From NCBI GenBank assembly GCA_025174535.1, contig JALBUN010000011.1:682001-746000 (forward strand): a stretch of 64,000 nucleotides of DNA, read 5' to 3'. Every line of letters starts with the position of its first letter. Positions within the stretch are counted from its first letter, which is position 1. This document shows, piece after piece, positions 1 to 10,123 of the stretch. The DNA comes from Cantharellus purpuraceus (lineage: Eukaryota; Basidiomycota; Agaricomycetes; Cantharellales; Hydnaceae). The notes beneath the pieces were generated by a model that did no database searches, had not been told where the DNA came from, and saw only the letters and a program-made list of their open reading frames with translations. The position numbers and the translations under genes are program-made.

Positions 1-616
1 TGGCTGTCCAAACCAGTGCAGAAAACAGGGTGGACACCTTTCTTTTTGCCTGATCAGTGTCTAGTTCAGGGATCAGATCAGGTTTTCCATCTATTAATAG
101 GTAGAATATTCCAGAACCATTAGTCAGTTCCTATAAATACAATATATAAGGAGGTCATTCTGCCTCTGAAATAGTAACATATTCAACCTATTCTACCCAT
201 CTTCTGCACACCAGTGTGACTAGAGTGACATACAGTGTCATCCTCTATCTCAGTGACTGTTGATTACCAGTTCAAGGATCTTTTACAGTTGTGTAACTGT
301 ACTTGATTGCACTCAAAGTAGTGATATTCCTGCTTTGGGCATGAGTGTAGTATCTACCTCGCGTGACTACAAATCTACAGGGTGAGATTGTCTGTCAATA
401 GTCCTGCCATTAGTGCTCTTGTTTAAGTTACTAGTGTGTACTGCCTTTGCAGAGCATTAGAATCTTGAACTCATGTGAAGCAGTTGCTAGACTACTTCAC
501 ACATCGCTGTTACCCGCTTCAGAGTGCCCCTGGTTGGATGGTTGGATTCATCCACCTACTTCCTTTAGGCTCTAAGTGCATCCCCCTCTTTTTGGAATAT
601 CTGGACCCCTAAGCAT

Positions 617-1884
617 TGTCAGTTCGCTTATGGAATAGATCCTATAAGCCTGCATGGAATGGTCCTAGCAAACAGACAGTGTGTAACACAGTTGTTCAGC
701 ATGCCAGAGAACAATCAGGTCAAGGGGTAGGGGTAGCCCTGAGTAACAGGAAAGTGTAATAGTGCTCTGTGGTTGGAGGAGGATGGGGAGCGAAAAGGAC
801 GGTCCAGATGGTTGATCATGCTCTGTGACTGGATGACAATGGAGAGCCCGGTTGGGAGGTACACGAATGGTTTCAGGAGATGCAACCTCTTGGTGGTGGA
901 GGGAAATCTGATCATTGAACCAAGGTGCTTTGCCTCAGTGTAGAGATGATGGATTGTGATATAGAGCGTAGAGTGTAGATTTAGAGCATGGACTTTGACT
1001 TTAGAGCATTGGCTGAAAACTTGTTGATTGATTCCAAAGGTGAAAACTAGTGCCCTTTTATATACAAATCCCCAGGGCACAACAACACAATATGAGGAGC
1101 AAATGATGCGATATGATGCAAGAAATGCTGATCAAGCCAGCTGATGAAGCATGTGAAGTTGAACTACTAATGGGGAAATCATGGAGAAATGAAGCAACAG
1201 ATAGGGGTAATCTTTGTAAGAATAGGAGGTGATGAGTAATAAAAGAACCAAAAATAGAACAAGGATGAGTAAGTCGCATATGAATGAATTAAAAGTGGTA
1301 TCCCATTCCAAGGGTATTTGGTCCCTTTGCCTGACACGATGTAACCTGAGTCAGATTGAAGTGGGAGGATAGGTTGGCGATGGCAACTGAAACTCTACCT
1401 CACGTTCGACTCTTCTATCCATGTTACGATATAGAGGTGAAATGCTGAGGAATGTATATGGTTCAATGGAATTGTGAAAGAATATAGGATTGCCAATGGC
1501 ATAAGAGAGACATGGTGGGGATCTTGGACATTGAAAGAGTTTTGGAAGTATTTTGACATGTGGAGGTGGCTTAACATGCCCATGGAGCTTGGCATATTTT
1601 TGATAGTCCTCAGTGTCCAGAGACCAGTGTGATGTATTAGAAGAGATGTTGGAGAGGGGAATAGAATTGGAAGCCATGTGAATGATGATGAAAGGATTGG
1701 TGTGAATAGAAGGCTGATAATGATCGATGGCGATGAAACACGAGTGATGATTGATGGCTAGAATTAGAGACTGAGGTGGAGAGGGAGTTGCGGCGCTATT
1801 TAAAAGTTTGATATGAAAAGACACTGGCGGAGTTTGACTGTCAGAGTGGTTTGATATACATCCTCGATGCATCCTGGCTCATCA
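617..1884 (-). mobile_element. Solo LTR of family C, with a 4-bp target duplication GCAT
   Basis: The element begins TGTCAGTTCGC and ends CTGGCTCATCA and is flanked by GCAT at 613-616 and 1885-1888. The uninterrupted D LTR around 9670 gives the empty site, apart from one CpG-type change. It is the CpG-decayed, shorter (1268 bp) relative of the 1414-bp copies at 27115 and 31799; about 145 bp present in those copies is missing near 1279. TATA-box orientation in the copy at 31799 puts this copy on the minus strand. It carries the C LTR ORF (1351-1677). Confidence 0.88.
1351..1677 (-). CDS. ORF inside C LTR, copy 1 (unknown protein)
   Basis: Starting at the methionine at 1677 the frame encodes about 108 residues beginning MASNSIPLSNISSNTSHWSL. 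It corresponds to the ORF in the two other C LTR copies (27888-28322 and 32005-32439). It lies upstream of the LTR TATA box, that is, inside the U3 part. I recognise no domain. The frame is still open although this copy has lost most CpGs; the C-terminus differs because of the 145-bp deletion. Whether it is ever translated is unknown. Confidence 0.4.
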   Translation of the reverse strand: MASNSIPLSNISSNTSHWSLDTEDYQKYAKLHGHVKPPPHVKILPKLFQCPRSPPCLSYAIGNPIFFHNSIEPYTFLSISPLYRNMDRRVEREVEFQLPSPTYPPTSI

Positions 1885-2201
1885 GCATCCGTGAACTCTA
1901 GACTCTGGAAGTCTTATTCATTTCTTGCTGCTAAGAAACATATTACTTTTCTGCGTATAGTCTGCATTGACCAATACAAGGGATTGTAACCAAAGTACAA
2001 ATGTTAAATTGTTTCTGGAGTTGTGCTGCAGCAGGGTTTGATATTCTTCTCAGCTGTTTATTCATGGAATTGTGGTGATTTAGAGTTTGCCCTAACACCA
2101 TAATTTTGTGGGTTTCAAAACACTCCCTGCTCTGCTCTATCAGCTCTGCCAGACCTATCTATGGTTCCTAAGGAGTGTCACAAGTTTGCTGATGTGTTCA
2201 G

Positions 2202-2946
2202 TGTTGGGTAATTAATTGCCTTGCTGGGGGGAACCTGTGGTGAGTAGAATTTGAATAGTGAGTGGGGAAGGGATGTGGACTGGGTGTATGCACAGTCAAT
2301 GAAAGATATACTTGAGTAGTATCTTCCTACAACTATGACAAGATTTGGTGGATCCTTCGTCTAGATATGAGCAATTTAAGTATGCAGCAAGGACTGGTGG
2401 TTTGAAATCAAGTAAATGCTTAGTAGTGAGTGACCCAATGAAGTTCTGGCTTCATAATTTGGGATTAGAGTAGATGTTGCAATATCCTAATAGAATATGC
2501 AAAAGATTGTAGAAAGACATGATTGTTCTGGAGTTATTCCAGATACACATAGTTCAGATACAGGACACACACAAACAGTGAGAGTTAATTCTCTAGTCCA
2601 TTTCATATCTAGCTAGGCATGTTTTATACAAGATATGCATGCTAATGACTCATGATAAAATTCTGTGTCATGGGGATAAAGGGAAAGTGATTTATGATAA
2701 AAAAAGAAATGAGGGTGATGTCAAATAGGGAAAAATGACGAAATAAATCAAAAGAAAAATTTGGGTGAATGTCCAGATGATTGTGGAGCTTACAGGGGCT
2801 CCTCCTTTCCCCTCTCAGTCGTTTCCCCTCATCTCCTTATCTCCTCCTGACCTCCTGAGCCTCCTATGTGCTCCTATCCCTCCTATCCCCTTTGTTCCCC
2901 CCTCTTCTCCTCCTTTCTCCCCAGAAGTCCAGCTCTCCAAATAACA
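2202..2946 (+). mobile_element. Solo LTR of family B, target duplication TTCAG
   Basis: The 745-bp element starts TGTTGGGTAA and ends CCAAATAACA and is flanked by TTCAG at 2197-2201 and 2947-2951. Removing it with one duplicate restores the reading frame of the RT (V-F-S-K-S-K). It matches the 710-bp copy at 35094-35803. No B internal sequence is seen anywhere in the window, so both are solo LTRs left by recombination. Confidence 0.93.
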
Positions 2947-3460
2947 TTCAGCAAGTCCAAAGCTGACTCTCTAGTGGAACACCAACCATATGATCTCAAG
3001 ATTGAGTTGGATGACAACTCCACCCCTCTGCTCAGCTCTATCTACTTGCTATCCCAAAAAGAGCTATTGGCTCTCCGAACATTCACCACAGGCTTCATCT
3101 GCCCATCTCTATCTCCCCATGGGGCTCCAGTCCTATTTGTCTACAAAAAAGACAGATCACTCTGTTTATGTGTCAATTTCCATGGACTCACCAAGATCAC
3201 CAAGAAAGACCAGTACCCAATACCCCACATTGTGGACCTGCTTGAGAGCCCATGAAAAGCTAAGATCTATTCCAAAATAGATCTCTGACATGCCTATCAT
3301 CTAATCCATATCTGAGAAGGCAATGAGTGGAAAACAACTTTCCGCACTCAATATGGATCTTTCAAATGGTGTGTCATGCCCTTTGGACTAACCAATGCTC
3401 TGGCTGCCTTCCAGTGGTTCATGAATGATACCTTCACCAATCTCCTCAATGTTACCATTC

Positions 3461-3716
3461 TGTTTTGGAACCCACAAAATTATGGTTTTAGGGCAAACTC
3501 TAAATCACCACAATTCCATGAATGAACAGCTGAGAAGAATATCAAACCCTGCTGCAGCACAACTCCTGACCAGGCTTTCTGCAGAACAGACAGAGGTTGA
3601 TGTCCATGTGTGTTTTGGAACCCACAAAATTATGGTGTTAGGGCAAACTCTAAATCACCACAATTCCATGAATGAACAGCTGAGAAGAATATCAAACCCT
3701 GCTGCAGCACAACTCC
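3461..3716 (+). repeat. Tandem duplication, period 150 bp, at the end of the D LTR
   Basis: About 106 bp from 3461 (starting TGTTTTGGAACCCACAAAAT) recurs at 3611, nearly identical. Between the copies is a 44-bp stretch, about 3567-3610, that I do not find in other D LTR copies. It may be a remnant of D internal sequence from an LTR-internal-LTR collapse, or filler DNA. Confidence 0.85.
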
Positions 3717-4871
3717 AGAAATGATTTAACGTTTGTACTTTGGTTACAATCCGTTGTAATGGTCAATGCAGATGATATGCAGGAAGGTAACATGTTTCTT
3801 AGCAGTAAAGAATGAATAAGACTTCCAGAGTCTAGAGTTCACGGACGCTTAGGGGTCCAGATATTCCAAAAAGAGGGGAATGCACTTAGAGGCTAAAGGA
3901 AGTAGGTGGATGAATCCAACTGTCCAACCAGTGACACTCTGAAGCGGGTAACAGCGATGTGTGAAGTAGTCTAGCTACTGCTTCACACAAGTTCAAGATT
4001 CTAATGCTCTGCAAAGGCAGTACACACTAGTAACTTAAACAAAGAGCACTAATGGCAGGACTATTGACAGACAATCTCACCCTGTAGATTTGTAGTCATG
4101 CGAGGTAGATACTACACTCACACCCAAAGCAGGACAATCACTACTTTGAGTGCAATCGAATACAGTTACACAACTGTAAGCGACCCTTGAACTGGACAAT
4201 CAACAGTTACTGAGATATAGAGGATGACACTGTATGTCACTCTAGTCACACTGATGTGCAAATGATGGGGTAGAAATGGTTATTTATTCAGAGGCAAAAT
4301 GGCCTCCTTATATACTATCTACAGGAGCCGACTAATCCTTCTACCTATTAATAGTTATGAGTCATGGCAGGAGTCATAGCCTGAGTCATGGTAAGAGTCA
4401 TAGCATGAGTCACTATTACTCAAATCACTTGGGCAATACCCCATTTCCCAGGTTGATAAGCACAGCTATGGGTAGGCACAGCTTCAATTGAAAGCTCCAC
4501 CAAAAATGGAGTCAGGAGGAGCTGTGGTTGCCAAGATATTGAGGATTTACTGGCAGTGGTGATCAGATTGGGTTGGAGATTGAAATGAGTCATGTGATTG
4601 AAAATGAGTTGGTAGATCAGGTGACTCTGCTGACATCTGCAAAGTTTTGTGGGTCCATGTGGGTCCAAAACTTTGCCCAGCAGGACAATAAATTTGTGAA
4701 CCCATTTCTGCATGGAAAATTCCTGAAAAATATGAAGAAATAGAGAATATTTGAATGACCCTAAATCAAGAAAGCAGCATATCTATGCTGATATTTTAAG
4801 GCCGTAAATCAAAAATATACAATTTTGGGACCATAAACTAGATCTTTTCAGGGTTAACCAGTTCCTATACA
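3461..4871 (-). mobile_element. Solo LTR of family D in reverse, diverged target duplication CATTC/TGTTC
   Basis: It begins TGTTTTGGAACC and ends TTCCTATACA, the reverse complement of the D LTR ends. It sits in the RT just before the YLDD box. The flanks 3456-3460 (CATTC) and 4872-4876 (TGTTC) are not identical, but both derive from CGTTC by one deamination at the same CpG on opposite strands. The U3 half matches the truncated D LTR at 25184-25989 better than the one at 8480, so there are at least two D subtypes. Confidence 0.88.
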
Positions 4872-5366
4872 TGTTCTCATTTACTTAGATGACATTTTGG
4901 TATATTCAGACAATGAAGACAAACATCAGACACATGTCTGAGAGGTACTCTGACATCTCCACCAACATGGCCTCTTCGCCTGCACAGACAAGTGCAAATT
5001 CCACTCCAACTCTGTCGAGTATCTAGGCTATATCCTCTCCCCTGCAGGACTAACAATGTCCAATGACAAAATCAAAACCATACAGGAATGGCCAGGACTG
5101 TGGAAGGTCAAAGACATACAGTCCTTCCTTGGGTTTGCCAACTTCTACTGATGCTTCATCCACAACTACTCTGATATTACTGTTCTGCTCACCTGGCTTA
5201 CTAGGAAGGGTATCCAATGGAATTTCACTGATGAATGTAGACAGAGCTTTGAGACTTTGAAAAAGGCCTCTATCTCCACTCCGATACTGACTCATTGGGT
5301 TCCAGATGTCCCTATCCTATTAGAGACCGATGCCTCCAACTCTGCACTTGCCGCAATCCTGTCCAT

Positions 5367-5988
5367 TGTTAAAGACTGTGATGCTAGAGGTTCAATGGAG
5401 TAACCAGAGTTCGGATGCTAGTGATGAAGGGGAGGGGACTTTACTGTTTCAGTTCAACCAGAGACAGAGTGGGGACAATAACTATTGAGTCAGATTGAGT
5501 GGACTTGGCCTCAACTTGTGTGTTGTGCCCTCTTGGATTGTCAGTCCAATATTTCAGAGTTTGGAGTATGGAGTTGAATCAAGGATCCAGAGTTCAACTT
5601 GTCAAGAAAGTACTTGTCAAGAAGCTAGCAACCAAGAATTTGATGGGGCAAATCTTAGTTGATATACAAACTACTGTAACAGACAGAGAGTAGCCTGTAT
5701 AAGTATGTGGAGAATTGAATGATGAAACTAAAAGCAATAAGACAATAAGATGGATATGGAGTACAACATGGAAAGGAGTTTGGAGTTTGGACCCAAGTCT
5801 GAACTAATACTAAGCAATATAAAAGAAGAAGGTTTGTAACCTATAAGAAGAAACTACTTATAAGGAGAACAATAATGGAGTTTGGGGTTGATGGAGGTGG
5901 AGTTGATGGAGATGGAGTAGAGAGAATGGAGATGAAGGAGATGGAGATGGAAATCCAGAGATTGGACTTGGTGTTACATGATGTAACA
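5367..5988 (-). mobile_element. 3' LTR of the family F Ty3 element
   Basis: On the minus strand the unit runs from TGTTACATCATG (5988) to CTTTAACA (5367), 622 bp, with TG...CA ends. Just upstream, in element orientation, is a purine-rich tract ending GAAGGGAGATAC (about 5989-6000), a polypurine tract like the one before the A LTR. It is inserted in the RNase H part of the A fragment; the flanking 5-mer is TCCAT at 5362-5366. Its 5' partner is not in the window, because the element has been rearranged. Confidence 0.75.
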
Positions 5989-6134
5989 GTATCTCCCTTC
6001 TAGATTGAGCCCACAAGATCTTAGTCAGCATCATGGGAAAAATGTCAGTATATGCATTTTGAATTGGTGCATGAGGCTGGGCCAATTTATTAAACACATG
6101 TTGCCTCTCTCCTTATCTCTTACCAGCATCTGTT

Positions 6135-6616
6135 ATGCCCTCTGCTGAAGAACTTCGCCAGCAATGTGCTGAGTTGGATAAGTCAATTGTGGAGGCAGAT
6201 GCTGCAGAGAAAAAGAAGGTGGAAGAGGAGAAGAGGATCGTGAGGGAGGAAGCGGCTCATGAGAGGGCCACTGAGATGGCTCAAGTCAGGGTGGAGGCTG
6301 CAAAGAAAAGGGCATTGAGGAAGGTAGTCATGAAAGGCAAGGAAGTGGTCAGGGATCTGGATGAGGAGTCTGAAATCTCATATGTGATACATGCATCAAG
6401 CATGACAACGTGTGTGAGTGGGCAATGGTGAGTGAAACAGTAACTGGATTTCGGATTTCATACTGATTACTGCTCCTTGCTTCCTAGAGTGGAAAATCTC
6501 GCTCATGCCTCATGTGCCAGTCAAACTGGCTGAAATGTGAGGTAAAAGATAGTGCTCCTCCTAGACAGAAATGTGATCGCAAGGAGGGCAGCAGCATGGT
6601 GGAGAATCAGAGATAG
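6135..6616 (+). CDS. Antisense ORF of family F: charged coiled coil plus cysteine cluster (unknown)
   Basis: This ORF runs opposite to the pol of its host element and lies between the chromodomain end (6689) and the 3' LTR. It starts MPSAEELRQQCAELDKSI, followed by a Lys/Glu/Ala-rich probable coiled coil. An apparent intron at 6414-6487 (GTGAGT...CTAG) joins phase 0 to a cysteine-rich end: C-x2-C-x6-C (CLMCQSNWLKC), 11 residues, then C. That resembles half of a fungal Zn2Cys6 cluster, but the second C-x2-C is lost. Spliced length is about 135 residues. A TATA-like ATTTATTAAA lies about 50 bp upstream. I do not recognise the family. The start motif resembles that of the antisense ORF of family A. 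This copy is probably decayed. Confidence 0.5.
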
Positions 6617-6688
6617 AGGAGAAGTGATGTATCTAGAGAATGTGATGACTAGTGAATGACTGATTTCTTGGAGAAAAACTGGAGTGAA

Positions 6689-8417
6689 TCAAAGCAATAT
6701 GGGGCTGGGTTTATGAGGATAGGCCTGGTGGAAATCGGAGATAATCTCCATCACATGTCCTAGTTCCAAAGCTGGTAGCCAGGAGGTTTCTTTGTCTGTT
6801 CCTTCATATCCTGCCCACTTGACAAGGTATTGCAATTTACATTTTTGTCTCTTGTCAATCTTGGAGTCCAGGATCTCTGATATCTTGTACTCCAGTTCTC
6901 CATCTATGATGACAAGAGGAACTGGAGTTGGTTCTCAACCAGAGAATGGATCTGGAGTTGAGGGTTCGAGCATGGAAACATGGAAGATGGGCTGAATGGA
7001 GCACATGCTTTCTTGTAGATGGAGGGTAAAGGAGTTAGAGCCTGCTTGAGCAATGATTTTGCAACGACCAAGGTATTTTTCTGATAGTTTCTTGGAAGGT
7101 CTCATGGTATGGAGATTGTCAAATTTGATGAAAGCCTTGTCTCCAACCTTGAAGTCTGGGGCCGGGGATCGGCGATGGTCAGCAGAGGTGGAGTATCAGC
7201 ATTGGGCATTAAAGATGGTCTTTTGGAGATGCTGATGGAGTTCATGGAGATCCACACCAAAGTCTAGAGCTCTTGAGGAAGCAAGGTCTCATTCAGGATG
7301 TATGGAGATGTTTGGGTGGCAACCCTTGTTGGCAAAGAATGGCATTCAGAGCATTATTATATGCGAATTCTGTGAGTGGAAGTAAGTTGGACCAATTGTT
7401 TTGTTGGTAGTTGCAATAGACTCAGAGGTACTGTGCCAGAGTCTGGTTCATTCATTTGGTTTGTCCATCGGCTTCTGGATGGTATCCAGAGGTGAAATGG
7501 AGTTTGATGTCCAAAGCCTTTCTGAGGGTTCAGAAAAAGGAGGACATGAACTCCATACCACGGTTGGAGGTAATGTGTGATGGAACTCCATGCTTGGAGA
7601 AGACATGGAGCATGAATAGTTTTGCAAGCATGGGAGCTGTGATGGTATTGACTGTAGGAATAAAAACAGACTGCTTTGTGAGGTAATCCACAATAAATAG
7701 GATGGTGTTGTAACCAGAGGATGCTGGGAGCTTCTCAATGAAGCATGGATATGGAGTTCCACAGACTCTCTGGAACAGGGAGTTGCTTGAGTAGTCCATA
7801 AGGATGATGTCTCTGTGACTTTGAGCACATACAAGTGGTACAAGACTTGATGTAGGACTTAATGGAACCATGGAGTTCAGGCCAGACATAGTCCCACCTG
7901 ACTAGATCTATAGTTTGGTTCTGTCCAAAATGACCAGAAATTGGATGGTCATGTTTGTTCTGGAGTACACAGAGTCAGAGGTGGGAATGTAGATGCAGTT
8001 GTCAAGATGGAGTAAGCCTTCGAGGTCAATGGACCAGCGATTGGTCAGTTTAATGAGATGTCTGGAGATGGCTGGATCTGATTGGAGTGTGGATCAGATA
8101 TCAGAGTGGAGTGTATCAATGTCCATAGTGATGGCTGCTCAGAGGACTGGAGAGTAGAACATTGTTGCTTGAAGAGAAGCAGTTAACTGTTTGTTAGTGA
8201 ACACAGGCCTAAGATTATGCGGATTTACTGCATAATCATTTCCTCCCTCTTTAGGATAGATGTCCCATTGTCTAGTTAATGAGTCCGGTTTTGTACCAAG
8301 TTTGCCAGGATGGAAACAGATTACCAGATTAAACTGGGACAGGAATTCAGACCAGCAGGCTTGCCACCAAGTAAGGAGTTTGGTAGTTGAAAAGTATTTG
8401 AGGTTCTTGTGGTCTGT
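6689..8417 (-). pseudogene. Family F pol, 3' half: RNase H end, integrase, chromodomain (decayed)
   Basis: Read on the minus strand from 8417: the RNase H end (T-D-H-K-N-L-K-Y-F), a linker ([14 protein letters not shown]), integrase (GYNTILFIVDYLTKQS, HVFSKHGVPSHITSNRG), and a clear chromodomain (YKISEILDSKID, then LQYLVKWAGYEGTDKETSWL) ending at a stop at 6689. Numerous stops and frameshifts break it. The chromodomain is the integrase-tail type that targets chromoviruses to heterochromatin. At 8413-8417 the sequence TCTGT is the complement of ACAGA at 12452-12456, where the other half of the same pol ends. Confidence 0.85.
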
Positions 8418-10123
8418 TGTAAGTACCCAAGTACTTACTTACTATAGTATATAATTATAATTAATGTATGCAGCATTCCTGTATGGGAACCACCTTTTCC
8501 CTATCAAATTCCATTTATGCAGCACCAATGTGCTATTCTTTGCTTTTCCATTCCTAAATATCAGCATATATTTGGTGCTTGTACCTGGAATGGACTTATT
8601 CAAATATTCTCTATTTTCCCATGTTTTTTTGGGAATATTCCATGCAGAACTCAGCCCAGAATCATTTATTTCTGCTGTGCTACAGTTGTGGACCCATAGG
8701 CACCCACAAACCTTCGCACAGCTGGCTATCCACCTTTGGACCAGGCATTCAGCCTGAATTCAAGCTCAGATGTCTCTGATCAATAAATATTCTCTAACTT
8801 GACAACCACAGCCTCTCAGGGCACTATTTTCCATGGAGATCATCACATGAGATGTGGCTATCCATGGCTGTCCAAACCAGTGCAGAAAACAGGGTGGACA
8901 CCTTTCTTTTTGCCTGATCAGTGCCTAGTTCAGGGATCAAATCAGCTGATGGGTGATCAAATCAGGTGATTGCCTTGGAATATTCTACCCCTTCCCATAA
9001 CATTCTAGCTGTTTCCTTCTATTATTAGATAGAACTTTCCAGAACCATTATTCAGCTCCTGATCCGTGTTAGTCCAGTGATCAGAACCTGTGATTGGCTT
9101 GGAATATTCTACCCCTTTCTTCCACCTTCCACAACCTTCCAGTAGCTTCCATCTATTAATAGTAGAATATTCCAGAAGCATTAGTCAGCCCCTGTAAATA
9201 CAATATATAAGGAGGCCATTCTGCCTCTGAAATAGAAACATATCCATCATATTCTACCCACCTTCTGCACACCAGTGTGACTAGAGTGACATACAGTGTC
9301 ATCCTCTATCTCAGTAACTGTTGGTTACCAGTTCAAGGATCTTTTACAGTTGTGTAACTGTACTTGATTGCACTCAAAGTAGTGATATTCCTGCTTTGGG
9401 CATGAGTGTAGTATCTACCTCACGTGACTACAAATCTACAGGGTGAGATTGTCTGTCAATAGTCCTGCCATTAGTGCTCTTGTTTAAGTTACTAGTGTGT
9501 ACTGCCTTTGCAGAGCATTAGAATCTTGAACTCGTGTGAAGCAGTTGCTAGACTACTTCACACATCGCTGTTACCCGCTTCTGAGTGCCACTGGTTGGAC
9601 GGTTGGATTCATCCACCTACTTCCTTTAGCCTCTAAGTGCATTCCCATCTTTTTGGAATATCTGGACCCCTAAGCGTCCGTGAACTCTAGACTCTGGAAG
9701 TCTTATTCATTTCTTGCTGCTAAGAAACGTATTACCTTTCTGCATATAGTCTGCATTGACCAATACAAAGGATTGTAACCAAAGTACAAACGTTAAATCG
9801 TTTCTGGAGTTGTGCTGCAGCAGGGTTTGATATTCTTCTCAGCTGTTCATTCACGGAATTGTGGTGATTTAGAGTTTGCCCTAACACCATAATTTTGCAG
9901 GTTCCAAAACAATTCCATTAAGGAATGCCATCTTCTTGGTAGATATATGCACCCATAGGGTGCATATGTATAGTGATTATGTAAGCCAGTGGACCCAAGT
10001 ACACATGTGTGTCCACATATAGTAGACAGACCTTAGTAAACAACCACACTGTACAGCACATTACACAACCAATATACTTGGTTGAGTTCTGTGTAACAGT
10101 GTGAACTAAGACACCAATTTACA
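8418..10123 (+). mobile_element. Family E LTR, interrupted by a D LTR
   Basis: The E LTR starts TGTAAGTACCC at 8418 and ends CACCAATTTACA at 10123; without the D insertion it is about 270 bp. Its hairpins are visible: GTAAGTAC/GTACTTAC at the start, the stem cut by the D insertion at 8475, and ATATGCACCC/GGGTGCATAT near 9945. Its left flank is the reverse F pol and its right flank the forward F protease. The flanking 5-mers TCTGT and CGGAC do not match, consistent with rearrangement across this LTR. Confidence 0.85.
8480..9911 (+). mobile_element. Solo LTR of family D, complete, target duplication ATTCC
   Basis: This 1432-bp unit runs TGTATGGGAACC...GGTTCCAAAACA and is flanked by ATTCC at 8475-8479 and 9912-9916; removing it restores the E LTR. 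A TATA box (TATATAA, about 9204-9210) in forward orientation sets the strand. It is the best copy in the window for defining the D LTR. No internal region is attached. Confidence 0.93.

Larger units (their letters stand above)
1..2122 (+). mobile_element. Family D LTR, left end cut by the window, split by a solo C LTR
   Basis: Positions 1-616 and 1885-2122 match the complete D LTR at 8480-9911 over its last two thirds, including the stretch containing the TATATAA box and the end TTCAAAACA. The C LTR at 617-1884 interrupts it. The right end abuts a Ty3 reverse-transcriptase fragment at 2123, so this was an insertion into that fragment; the left duplication lies outside the window. No D internal region is attached, so it is probably a solo LTR. 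Confidence 0.85.
2123..5366 (+). pseudogene. Family A Ty3 (chromovirus) pol fragment: RT to RNase H, broken by three LTR insertions
   Basis: Coding pieces lie at 2123-2201, 2952-3460 and 4877-5366. Read in order they give the RT entry region (VPKECHKFADVFS), the region ending GAPVLFVYKKD, the YLDD catalytic box (VLIYLDDILVYSD) near 4876, the LGFANFY motif, and the start of RNase H (ILLETDASN). Stops are present inside each piece, several being CGA-to-TGA type. No gag, protease or integrase is attached. It is closest to the family A copy at 26129. The right end is cut by the 3' LTR of the F element at 5367. Confidence 0.9.

Noticed and set aside
8464..8757. Hydrophobic 97-codon frame starting at the D LTR junction
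   Set aside because: It starts outside the LTR in the interrupted E LTR; the related frames in other D LTRs differ, so conservation is not shown.
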